Positions 1 to 6,559 of a stretch of 6,603 nucleotides of DNA are shown piece by piece. This DNA is from Bacillota bacterium (lineage in GTDB: Bacteria > Bacillota > Clostridia > Lachnospirales > Lachnospiraceae). A program made the translations under genes and the position numbers. A model generated the notes under the pieces. The model did not search any database. It was not told where the DNA came from and saw only the letters and a list, made by a program, of their open reading frames with translations. Location of the stretch: assembly GCA_023392995.1 (NCBI GenBank), contig JAEWMZ010000364.1, positions 1 to 6,603 of the forward strand. The letters are read 5' to 3'. Within the stretch, counting starts at the first letter, position 1, and each line of letters begins with the position of its first letter.

Positions 1-88
1 CCTTGATGTCCGGCATTCCGATCCAAGCGGCCGGACGATCCACCGTTTCACGGTTCACGGTTGCAAAAAAACGTTCTCTACTGTTCAT
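1..88 (-). CDS. Uroporphyrinogen decarboxylase (URO-D) superfamily protein, 5' end only
   Basis: Only the first 29 codons are present; the gene runs leftwards off the window. The start is the ATG at 88-86, preceded by a GGAGAGGG ribosome binding site at about 92-99. The peptide begins MNSRERFFATVNRE and continues TVDRPAAWIGMPD. This opening (short N-terminus, xxRERFxAxxxxExxDRPxxW) is the one I know from clostridial URO-D-like proteins, a superfamily that includes haem-pathway HemE and corrinoid or methyl-transfer proteins. In Clostridia these proteins often lie beside sugar transport genes and are probably not true HemE, but the substrate cannot be read from 29 residues. It is transcribed divergently from the LacI-type regulator at 669-2918, probably from the promoter at 363-391, so it is a candidate target of that regulator. 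The family call is fairly likely; the function is unknown. Confidence 0.65.
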   Translation of the reverse strand, partial: MNSRERFFATVNRETVDRPAAWIGMPDIK

Positions 89-153
89 AAATCCCTCTCC
101 TTTTCATCTAAGACAATTGCAGGCGATAGCCAAACTCAGCTGCTGCCATACTT

Positions 154-280
154 TACACTAACTGACATGCGACCATAGGTCGCGTAGTGCCGGATGTGAA
201 ATGTCCTGCATTTCGCACTAACTGACATTCGACCGAAAGTCGCGTGGTACAGGATGTGAAATGCTCTGCATTTCACACTA
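154..280. repeat. Tandem repeat, two 60-bp units plus a 7-bp partial third, each unit a pair of hairpins
   Basis: Unit A is 154-213 and unit B is 214-273; by hand alignment they match at about 49 of 60 positions with no gaps. The first 7 bases of a third unit follow at 274-280. Each unit carries two inverted repeats. The first is GCGACC-ATA-GGTCGC at 169-183 in unit A, enclosed by CACTA (156-160) and TAGTG (185-189). In unit B it is weaker (CGAC at 230-233 with GTCG at 239-242). The second is TGTGAAATGC-TCT-GCATTTCACA at 255-277 in unit B, perfect over 10 bp; the equivalent at 195-217 in unit A keeps pairing on plus-strand RNA through two G-U pairs. The block lies in the presumed 5' leader of the URO-D-like gene. 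It could be a dispersed intergenic repeat family (REP/MITE-like) or a leader regulatory structure. Confidence 0.85.
255..277. repeat. Perfect 10-bp-stem hairpin, 3-nt loop
   Basis: TGTGAAATGC (255-264) and GCATTTCACA (268-277) are exact reverse complements around TCT. No T-run follows on the plus strand. On the minus strand the bases downstream (TCCTGTACC) are not U-rich either, so this is not a standard intrinsic terminator. It is the second hairpin of repeat unit B. Confidence 0.8.
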
Positions 281-362
281 CTTATGCCGGTTCTGAGCAA
301 ATTAAAAGTAAATATAGCCTACAAGTATCATTAATTTAAAACCTTTTGTTAATATATCAATA

Positions 363-391
363 ATTATAAGTATACATTTGGTACTTTTCAA
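363..391 (-). promoter_or_regulatory. Sigma-A-type promoter for the URO-D-like gene
   Basis: On the minus strand, TTGAAA (391-386) is followed after exactly 17 bp by a perfect TATAAT (368-363). The surrounding DNA is AT-rich. Transcription would start near 356, giving an untranslated leader of roughly 270 nt that contains the whole tandem hairpin repeat before the URO-D-like start at 88. This is the best promoter I found in the window. No transcript data support it. Confidence 0.6.
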
Positions 392-410
392 CAAAACTTT
401 AATTTAAAAT

Positions 411-422
411 TTAAACGATTAA
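411..422. promoter_or_regulatory. Possible LacI-family operator, TTAAACGATTAA
   Basis: The sequence TTAA-A-CG-A-TTAA is symmetric around a central CG except for the A/A pair next to it. LacI-family operators are usually short palindromes with a central CG. It lies about 20 bp upstream of the -35 box of the minus-strand promoter and in front of the LacI-type gene, as expected for an operator. In AT-rich DNA such a match may be chance, and it fits the CcpA cre consensus poorly. Confidence 0.25.
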
Positions 423-600
423 CCAAATTCTATTGACTTTTTCCCAGTACTATGACAAACTATCCTATATCTAAAATCAACGCTATATGTAATTGCAAAA
501 CTCAGAAACTTAAGCTATTTCATACACAACATATACTGTTTCAAAGCAGAAGCCAAGCCCGAAGGAATCGTTAGAGCGAAGAAAAAATATCTGCTGTGTA

Positions 601-606
601 TATAAT
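601..606 (+). promoter_or_regulatory. Possible -10 box of the regulator gene
   Basis: A perfect TATAAT lies 62 bp before the regulator start, but no good -35 is found 16-18 bp upstream (that stretch is GAAGAA-like). A TTGACT at 433-438 is too far away to pair with it. If used, the transcript would start near 613 and carry a leader of about 55 nt. A short palindrome GCAATTGC (627-634) and an imperfect inverted repeat ATTG-N5-CAAT (619-631) lie just downstream and could be an autoregulatory site. Confidence 0.3.
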
Positions 607-668
607 TACAAAGACTATATTGTTTCGCAATTGCCTAATACCAATCCTAAAAGGAAAGGAGTTATCCT

Positions 669-2918
669 ATGGTCACATTAAAAGAAGTTGCAAATAAGGC
701 CGGGGTATCCATTGCCACTGTTTCTTACTGTATTAACGGAAAAAAGAATATTAAGCCCGAGACACAGCTAAAGGTCAAAGAAGCGATTGCCGAATTAAAC
801 TATATCCCAAACTTCTCAGCCAGAAGTTTGAAAAATAAATCCTCCGACGAAATCGGTGTTATCCTCCCAAATCTGGACGATTCCACAAATTCAGAAATAC
901 TAAAGGGCATTATTGCACAGGCCGGTAAGAAAAACTATTCTGTCAATATCGCCTGCAGCTACAACAATCCCCGCAACGAGCAGGATATTATTTACAAATT
1001 CATCAGTAAAAACTATGCCGGAATTATCTTAATGACCTGCCAGGCACATAATTCCACCTTTTTTAAGAATACCTTATTCAAAAATGATATTAGCAATGTC
1101 TTCATCATGCGTCTGCCTCAAAAAATATCCGGTAACTTTTTAGGGTTTGATAATTACAATACCGTCTACGCTTTAACTGAACGTCTGCTGCAGCAAGGCT
1201 ATACTAATATTGCTCTTGTAACAGGCCCTGAGGATTTCTTTTCAGAAAGCGAGTGTGTGAACGGCTTTATCGAAGCCCATGATAAGTACAAGACAGCACA
1301 TCGCAGTGAAAACATCCTCTATACCGATATGTCCAAGGAAGGAGCCTTTAAAGTTACCATGCTTTATTTTTCTGCATTTCTTCCTCAGGCAATTATCACC
1401 TCCTCTCAAACAATTATGGATGGAGTCCTTGAGGCTTGTGATGTACATAGCATTAAACCAAAGGATAATATCTGCTTGATTACCCTTTCCGAGGAACGCT
1501 GGAATGAATCCTGCTATCATGAAAATATTCTTCATACTGCTGCAACCGCTTATACCTTGGGCGAAGACAGCTTTCGCATTCTTATGGAGGAGAACATCTC
1601 TCCCCAGCTTTACGACAGAAAGTTTAAGCTTTACAAGGATAATGTCTTAGATGCGCCCCTTTCCATTCCAAAGCCCGAATTTAAGCCAGTGGCCTATGAT
1701 ACGAATCCGAAGCTCATACGAATTGCCAGTACGGATTTACCGACCATTCGTGCCATTCAGGCCGTAAGCTATAAATTCCTTGCGACCTATCATATTAAGC
1801 TTCAGATTGACTTTTACTCTTTGCGAGAGCTTTTTCTATTAATTGAAGAAGATACCGGACGGGACAACCCAAATTATGATATCTATTTGTCAGATGTATC
1901 CTGGATGGCTTATTTTACACACAAGAATGTATTTATGGATATCACTGAGGTTTTGAATGATATTCCTGAGGTTGCTGCCTCCGTATTCCCGAAAAATATG
2001 AATAACGCCAGGATCAAGAACCGAAGCTACGGTTTCCCCGTAATCGGCGGAACGCAATTTCTCTTCTACCGAAAGGATTTATTCGAAGATCCCATGCTGC
2101 AGCGTCAATATAAGGCAGAACATAGTATCTCCCTCCGGCCTCCGAAGACCTGGACAGAATTTAACCGTATTGCGCGCTTCTTTACTCAGGAATATAACCC
2201 TGGCTCGCCAACGAAGTATGGCACCTCCATTTCCTCCAGCTTACCGGAGGATTTTATGCTGGAGCTGCTGATTCGTTTATGGAGTTATGATGGAGGACTG
2301 TTTAATAACCGAAATCAGATGGAGCTGAACACACCTCAAAATGTGAATGCCTTTAAAAACATGCTGGAGACCATAAACTATACCCCTCCCATGATTAATT
2401 CCAGTGAAACCACCTTTGAACAGATCGGCAGCGGACAAATTGCCATGGCCATCTCCTTTACGGAATATGCCTCTAAGATTCAAAATAGTCTTCATCCTGA
2501 ATTCCTGTCGAAAATCGGCTACAGCATGCTGCCGGGAAATACTCCGGCTAATGTAGGGTGGCATTTTTGCGTTTCTAAAAATACCAGAAAGCTTCCCGAG
2601 CTGATTCAATTATTCCAGTGGCTTTGTCAAAGGCAAAACAGCTATTATCAGACGATTCTCTGCGGGCAATCCACGCTGATCTATCCCCATACACACCATG
2701 AGTTGTTGCAGCTCTATCCCTGGCTGGAGCTAACCGCCGACGGATTATCACACTGCCGCAACCGCTTATACCCTGTGCAGGGTAAGAATGGCCTAATTGT
2801 TCCGGCTGATTTTGAATCCAATCTGCGGATGGCTTTTCATCAGATGCGCAGCAAGGAGTTGACTATCCCTAAGGCGTTGGAGAAGTGTCAGCTGAATATT
2901 ATTAATCAATTTTTTTAA
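669..2918 (+). CDS. LacI-family transcriptional regulator fused to a family 1 extracellular-type solute-binding domain
   Basis: Predicted cytoplasmic DNA-binding regulator of 749 residues; ordinary LacI proteins are about 330-350. The start at 669 has AGGAAAGGAG at 652-661, and its MVTLKEVANKAGVS opening is typical of LacI proteins. The helix-turn-helix spans about residues 4-23 (VANKAGVSIATVSYCING). The hinge helix with ARSL is near 51-54, and the periplasmic-binding-like sensor core starts with IGVILPN (62-68) and runs to about 340. From about 348 (KLIRIAST) to the end the sequence resembles SBP_bac_1 proteins of carbohydrate ABC importers: YGFPVIGGTQFLFYRKDLF at 454-472, PPKTWTEF at 491-498 and GQIAMAISF at 589-597. 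No signal peptide, lipobox or membrane helix separates the parts, so the second domain probably acts inside the cell as an extra ligand sensor or dimer module. The gene is divergent from the URO-D-like gene and convergent with the sugar transporter operon, either of which may be its target. The reading frame is intact; the ligand is unknown. Confidence 0.85.
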   Translation: MVTLKEVANKAGVSIATVSYCINGKKNIKPETQLKVKEAIAELNYIPNFSARSLKNKSSDEIGVILPNLDDSTNSEILKGIIAQAGKKNYSVNIACSYNNPRNEQDIIYKFISKNYAGIILMTCQAHNSTFFKNTLFKNDISNVFIMRLPQKISGNFLGFDNYNTVYALTERLLQQGYTNIALVTGPEDFFSESECVNGFIEAHDKYKTAHRSENILYTDMSKEGAFKVTMLYFSAFLPQAIITSSQTIMDGVLEACDVHSIKPKDNICLITLSEERWNESCYHENILHTAATAYTLGEDSFRILMEENISPQLYDRKFKLYKDNVLDAPLSIPKPEFKPVAYDTNPKLIRIASTDLPTIRAIQAVSYKFLATYHIKLQIDFYSLRELFLLIEEDTGRDNPNYDIYLSDVSWMAYFTHKNVFMDITEVLNDIPEVAASVFPKNMNNARIKNRSYGFPVIGGTQFLFYRKDLFEDPMLQRQYKAEHSISLRPPKTWTEFNRIARFFTQEYNPGSPTKYGTSISSSLPEDFMLELLIRLWSYDGGLFNNRNQMELNTPQNVNAFKNMLETINYTPPMINSSETTFEQIGSGQIAMAISFTEYASKIQNSLHPEFLSKIGYSMLPGNTPANVGWHFCVSKNTRKLPELIQLFQWLCQRQNSYYQTILCGQSTLIYPHTHHELLQLYPWLELTADGLSHCRNRLYPVQGKNGLIVPADFESNLRMAFHQMRSKELTIPKALEKCQLNIINQFF

Positions 2919-2984
2919 ATGCATTGGTATTATGTTGCGTTTACCTTAAGGTCTTTCATATTTCAACCGCCCTTATGATATTTA
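2919..2984. other. Convergent gap without a clear terminator
   Basis: This 66-bp gap separates the ends of the regulator gene and the transporter operon. It holds only a loopless palindrome ACCTTAAGGT (2943-2952) and a weak TGATA-TT-TATCA (2976-2987) that overlaps the permease stop. Neither looks like a GC-rich stem with a U-tract on either strand. Confidence 0.5.
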
Positions 2985-4010
2985 TCACAATTTTTGCTTT
3001 TTTAATTTTAACAGCTTCCAGCCGCTGCCGTTCATTTTCGTACTCAGAATTAATACGATAATCAGTAAGCCTCCCCAGATTAAGCTTGCATAATAGGAAT
3101 TTAGCTGAGAGAACATATTAACACCGGAGGCGATAATTTGAACTGCTACGATGGAAAGCACTACATTAAAGATCTTCCCCATACCTCCATCCGGTAAAAC
3201 ACCTGCTAATACCAGGATTAAGATGACGCGCATTACGTAAGAGGTACCATAGTCTGCTTTTGCAGAATTCATTGTTGATACCATTACCATACATCCAAGA
3301 CTTGCAATCACATCGCAAAGGATAAAGGTACTAATGATCATCGCATTTGTATTAATCGCGGAGAATTTTGCTGCTTTTAAGTTAGTTCCTGTCATATACA
3401 ACCGTTTTCCATAGGTTGTGAATTTTAAGATAAAGAGCGAGATCAGAAATACGATAATAAAAATCAGCATCGGAACCGGTAAAAATCCAAAGAGCATCGT
3501 ATGTCCGATCTCTGTGTACAGCTCCGGTACTCCCGTCACTGCGTAGCCTTTTGTTAAGGCAGTGGATAATCCCAGCCATACCAGCTGCATTGCGATGGTT
3601 GCCATAACCGGAGGGATATTAAAATAGGCTACTAAAACACCATTAATAATACCCCCGAAGGCACCAATCAATAACGCAATCAATAATGCCACTAAGATTA
3701 CGCCGACGATCTGCCCATTTGTCATTCCCTCGGTTACATGTCCTGCCATATATCGCACTGCCATGATACTGGCAAAATCGCCCAAAGCAACAAAGGACAT
3801 ATCGATATTACCGATGATAAAGCAGAACATAACGCCCAGGGTCATCAGCCCAAATTCCGGGAACTGCATAAAAATACCCTTCCAGGTTCCTAACGACCAC
3901 AGCGTTTCTCCCTTTGTTATAGAAAAAAACAGTAACAATAATAGCATCAGTCCAAAAAGCATGACGGAATAACGGTTTTTGTTCGAATAGGCTTTCAATT
4001 TTTCTAACAT
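2985..4010 (-). CDS. Sugar ABC transporter permease (BPD_transp_2 / RbsC family), second permease
   Basis: Integral membrane subunit of 341 residues, the usual length for RbsC-type permeases, which form the channel of ribose-class importers. Long hydrophobic stretches run from about residue 14 to 323, consistent with roughly 8-10 membrane helices. Family landmarks are recognisable but diverged: IIGNIDMSFVALGDFASI at 65-82 (usual form TGGIDLSVGS), the cytoplasmic coupling loop GKRLYMTGTN at 201-210 (usual GRxxYAIGGN) and LAGVLPDGGMGK at 268-279 (usual LGGxxxxGGxG). The tail is basic (KLLKLKKQKL). The ATG at 4010-4008 follows AGAGGAGGGG (4025-4016), and a 17-bp gap separates it from the preceding permease. 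It is the last gene of the ATPase-permease-permease operon. Two unlike permeases sharing one ATPase suggest a heterodimer, as in LsrCD (AI-2) or RhaPQ (rhamnose). The substrate cannot be assigned. Confidence 0.88.
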   Translation of the reverse strand: MLEKLKAYSNKNRYSVMLFGLMLLLLLFFSITKGETLWSLGTWKGIFMQFPEFGLMTLGVMFCFIIGNIDMSFVALGDFASIMAVRYMAGHVTEGMTNGQIVGVILVALLIALLIGAFGGIINGVLVAYFNIPPVMATIAMQLVWLGLSTALTKGYAVTGVPELYTEIGHTMLFGFLPVPMLIFIIVFLISLFILKFTTYGKRLYMTGTNLKAAKFSAINTNAMIISTFILCDVIASLGCMVMVSTMNSAKADYGTSYVMRVILILVLAGVLPDGGMGKIFNVVLSIVAVQIIASGVNMFSQLNSYYASLIWGGLLIIVLILSTKMNGSGWKLLKLKKQKL

Positions 4011-4027
4011 GGTATCCCCTCCTCTTC

Positions 4028-5029
4028 TTATTTGTTACGTCGCTTCGCCTGAATAGCAGAAACAGTGACACCTATTAAAATAACGATTCCATTGAAGAAG
4101 TCCTGCCAATAAGAATCTACTCCAATTAACAGCATACTATTTGAGACAACGGTGATAATTCCAACGGCACATATGGTTCCAAACACAGTTCCCTCACCGC
4201 CGAAGATACTGGCACCTCCAAGGATAACTGCGGGTATAATCGTCATTTCTTGTCCAACCAGAGCCTTCGGTATCGACTGCCGTGCCATACATACACGAAC
4301 CATTCCAATAAAGCCACAGGTAGCTCCAACTGCAACGTAAAGCCAGAATTTCACTCGTTTTACATTATAGCCAGCCCGTTCGGCAGAGGTCTCGTTTCCT
4401 CCGATTGCATAGAGCGCCCGTCCAAACATGGTCTTATTTAATACCAAAGAGGTAATGATACATAAGATTACAAAGGGAATGAACATCGTCGTCATAGTAG
4501 ACCGAAGACCTGCAGAATTATTCACTTCAAAGAGATAGGATTCTCCCAAGGCACGAAAACCTAAGGGCAACTTTGAGGTGATTTCCTTCAATTCCAATAA
4601 TCCCATGGAGATTCCGATAAAAAGCGTTTGTGTTGCTAAAGTAACAATCATGGTATTTAACTTAAAATTAGAAATGATCCATCCATTGAGCATTCCCAGC
4701 ACGGCGCCGATTACGATAGCAATGAGAAAACCTGCCCAGGCGTTGGTTTTACACCAGCCCATATTTACACAAATCGTAGTTGAAAGGGAATAGGCTAAGG
4801 CAGCAACTGCCGGAAAAGAAAGATCGAAGCCTCCGGATACCATAACAATCAGACAAACCATAGCAAACATGCCGTTCACCACCATCGACCGCAGAATGGT
4901 AACTACGGTACTTGATTCAAATAATTGTCCTCCGGATGCAATTTGTATTGCGACACACATCATAATCAGAACCAGAAAAATCCAAAACTCGGTGCGCTTT
5001 GTTGTTCGCTTTATCATAGCTTTATTCAT
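4028..5029 (-). CDS. Sugar ABC transporter permease (BPD_transp_2 / RbsC family), first permease
   Basis: Integral membrane subunit of 333 residues, closer to the RbsC consensus than its downstream partner. Motifs seen: VSGGFDLSFPAVAALA at 64-79; the cytoplasmic coupling loop GRALYAIGGNETSAERAGYN at 203-222; and ILGGASIFGGEGTVFGT at 269-285, followed by VDSYWQDFFNGIVILIGV near the end. A basic N-terminus (KRTTKR) precedes the first helix, starting at about residue 15. The ATG at 5029-5027 follows TAGGAGGGG (5045-5037), a ribosome binding site whose first three bases are the stop codon of the ATPase gene, so the two are probably translationally linked. It pairs with the other permease and the RbsA-like ATPase in an importer of a simple sugar or a related small molecule. 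Confidence 0.92.
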   Translation of the reverse strand: MNKAMIKRTTKRTEFWIFLVLIMMCVAIQIASGGQLFESSTVVTILRSMVVNGMFAMVCLIVMVSGGFDLSFPAVAALAYSLSTTICVNMGWCKTNAWAGFLIAIVIGAVLGMLNGWIISNFKLNTMIVTLATQTLFIGISMGLLELKEITSKLPLGFRALGESYLFEVNNSAGLRSTMTTMFIPFVILCIITSLVLNKTMFGRALYAIGGNETSAERAGYNVKRVKFWLYVAVGATCGFIGMVRVCMARQSIPKALVGQEMTIIPAVILGGASIFGGEGTVFGTICAVGIITVVSNSMLLIGVDSYWQDFFNGIVILIGVTVSAIQAKRRNK

Positions 5030-5036
5030 ATGTAGT

Positions 5037-5045
5037 CCCCTCCTA
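5037..5045 (-). promoter_or_regulatory. Ribosome binding site overlapping the ATPase stop codon
   Basis: On the minus strand TAGGAGGGG begins with the TAG stop of the ATPase gene (5045-5043) and ends 7 bases before the permease ATG at 5029. The overlap suggests that ribosomes finishing the ATPase can re-initiate on the permease. Confidence 0.75.
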
Positions 5046-6527
5046 GCGAATAATAGTAAGTATGTTCTCTTCGGAAACGTCCTCGTAGGTCATTTCTCCA
5101 ACGATTCTTCCTTCCTTCATAACAACAACACGACTGCAGTTAACTACTACCTCAGACAAGTCATCAGAAATTATGATAACTGCCAGACCATCATTCGCAA
5201 GCTGGTGAACGAGTGCGTGGATATCCTGCTTTGCTCCCACATCGACTCCAACCGTCGGTCCGTTCAATATCAATACATCCAGATCATTGCTTAACCATTT
5301 TGATAATACAATCTTCTGCTGATTACCTCCTGATAAGGTGGATGCATACCGGTTAACATCATTGGTTGCAATGGAAAACTTTTCTTTCCAGATAACTGCA
5401 TCCTCATAGAGGTCCTGTTGTCTCAGCAATCCGATGGAATTGGACAAACGCTTTAGCGAGGATAGGGTGATATTATCTGCTATCGACTGCTGCAGGCAAA
5501 GACCTTCTGTCAGACGATCCTCCGGTACATATCCGATCTTTAATTTCTGCGCAGCCATCGGAGAAGAAATCTTTACTTGTTTTCCGTTCAGGGTAATTGT
5601 TCCGCTATTTGGACGCTCAATTCCAAATAGACTTAATGCCAGTTCTGTTCTGCCGGAGCCAAGAAGTCCGGTGATCCCAAGAATCTCTCCCTTACGCAGT
5701 TCAAAGGACACATCTTCAAATTTATTTTTCAGAGATAATTTTTCAACTTTCAGCACCGGTTCAGCACTGATATTCTTCGCTACAAAATGATTGTCTGTTA
5801 ATTCACGCCCCGTCATGTAATAGGTAAAGTCCTTTGGTGTCAGTTCGGAGGTAAGTCCAGAATATACATTCTTGCCATTTCGCATGATGCATACATCATC
5901 GGAAATCTCAAAAATCTCTTCTGTTTTATGACTGATAAACATAATTGCTATCCCGCTGTCTCTAAGCTGACAGACTGTCTTAAACAGTGCATCTACTTCT
6001 TTTTTCGTAAGGGCTGTGGTCGGTTCATCCATAATAATTAATTTTGCATCAAAAAGCAGTGCACGGCAGATTGCTACCAGCTGCTTGTCTGCTACGCTCA
6101 GTTCGCCCATCTTTGCATGCAAATCTATATGATAGCCGATCTTAGATAAAGCTTCTTTTGCAGTAGACTCCCAGCGTTTTCTGTTAACAAGCTTCTTTCC
6201 GGCAGTAATTTCAGAGTTAATCGCCAGATTTTCCATTACAGTGAGATTCGGAAAAATTGACAGATCTTGATAAATTACCTGTATGCCCAGCTTTGTAGCT
6301 TCCGCTGGGGTAATTTTTGCAATCGGCTTTCCATCAAAAAATACTTCTCCTTCATCTCTTGCGTAAACACCGGAGATGATTTTAACAAGTGTGGACTTCC
6401 CACATCCATTCTCACCTGCCAAACACATAACCTTTCCAGGTCTGACTTTAAAATTTACATGCTCTAAAGCATGAACACCTGCAAATGATTTACATATCTC
6501 TGTCATTTCTAGTAAGTATTCTGACAT
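5043..6527 (-). CDS. Sugar ABC transporter ATP-binding protein, two nucleotide-binding domains (RbsA/MglA type)
   Basis: Cytoplasmic ATPase of 494 residues, the usual size for ribose-class transporters, that powers import through the two permeases encoded just downstream. First domain: Walker A GENGCGKST at 38-46, Q-loop Gln87, signature LSVADKQ at 143-149, Walker B LIIMDEP at 163-169 and H-loop His200. Second domain: Walker A-like GLLGSGRTE at 287-295 (the Lys-to-Arg change is normal for the family), YVPEDR at 333-338, intact signature LSGGNQQK at 398-405, then LILNGPTVGVDVG at 419-431. There the usual Walker B DE pair is Asn422-Gly423, and the H-loop position reads SDD (454-456). Thus one composite ATP site looks intact and the other degenerate. 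The ATG at 6527-6525 follows AAGGAGGTT (6544-6536). It is the first operon gene visible; the cognate binding protein is absent from the window. Confidence 0.93.
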   Translation of the reverse strand: MSEYLLEMTEICKSFAGVHALEHVNFKVRPGKVMCLAGENGCGKSTLVKIISGVYARDEGEVFFDGKPIAKITPAEATKLGIQVIYQDLSIFPNLTVMENLAINSEITAGKKLVNRKRWESTAKEALSKIGYHIDLHAKMGELSVADKQLVAICRALLFDAKLIIMDEPTTALTKKEVDALFKTVCQLRDSGIAIMFISHKTEEIFEISDDVCIMRNGKNVYSGLTSELTPKDFTYYMTGRELTDNHFVAKNISAEPVLKVEKLSLKNKFEDVSFELRKGEILGITGLLGSGRTELALSLFGIERPNSGTITLNGKQVKISSPMAAQKLKIGYVPEDRLTEGLCLQQSIADNITLSSLKRLSNSIGLLRQQDLYEDAVIWKEKFSIATNDVNRYASTLSGGNQQKIVLSKWLSNDLDVLILNGPTVGVDVGAKQDIHALVHQLANDGLAVIIISDDLSEVVVNCSRVVVMKEGRIVGEMTYEDVSEENILTIIR

Positions 6528-6559
6528 AGAGGGGTAACCTCCTTCTTTTTTTCAATTTG

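Larger units (their letters stand above)
89..668. other. Divergent intergenic region, 580 bp
   Basis: No convincing gene lies between the URO-D-like gene and the regulator. The left third (154-280) is a tandem hairpin repeat. From about 298 to 530 the DNA is visibly AT-rich and carries a good minus-strand promoter at 363-391. A LacI-like palindrome TTAAACGATTAA lies at 411-422. From 530 to 668 come the presumed leader and ribosome binding site of the regulator, with a -10-like TATAAT at 601-606. I recognised no riboswitch, T-box, tRNA or insertion sequence here. Confidence 0.7.

Noticed and set aside
255..277. Intrinsic terminator
   Set aside because: The stem is good but no U-rich tract follows it on either strand.
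154..280. CRISPR array
   Set aside because: The 60-bp units abut directly and are similar throughout, so there are no short repeats separated by unique spacers, and there are no cas genes.
433..466. TTGACT ... TATCCT as a plus-strand promoter
   Set aside because: The TTGACT (433-438) is a decent -35, but the nearest plausible -10 (TATCCT at 461-466) is 22 bp away, too far for a normal sigma-A promoter.
1242..1535. 97-codon minus-strand open frame inside the regulator gene
   Set aside because: It is fully contained antisense within the LacI sensor domain, which is clearly the coding frame, and has no recognisable protein motif.
1650..1750. Frameshift or artificial join between the LacI and solute-binding parts
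   Set aside because: The frame stays open with consistent codon use through the junction, with no stop codon or internal start with a ribosome binding site, so a genuine fusion is the simpler reading.
2277..2609. 110-codon minus-strand open frame inside the regulator gene
   Set aside because: It is antisense to the solute-binding domain, whose sense frame carries family motifs; no independent support.
4869..5294. 141-codon plus-strand open frame across the ATPase/permease junction
   Set aside because: It is antisense to two well-supported transporter genes, spans their junction, has no family-like motif and is an antisense shadow.
5434..5790. 118-codon plus-strand open frame inside the ATPase gene
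   Set aside because: It is a shadow of the conserved second ATPase domain on the other strand.
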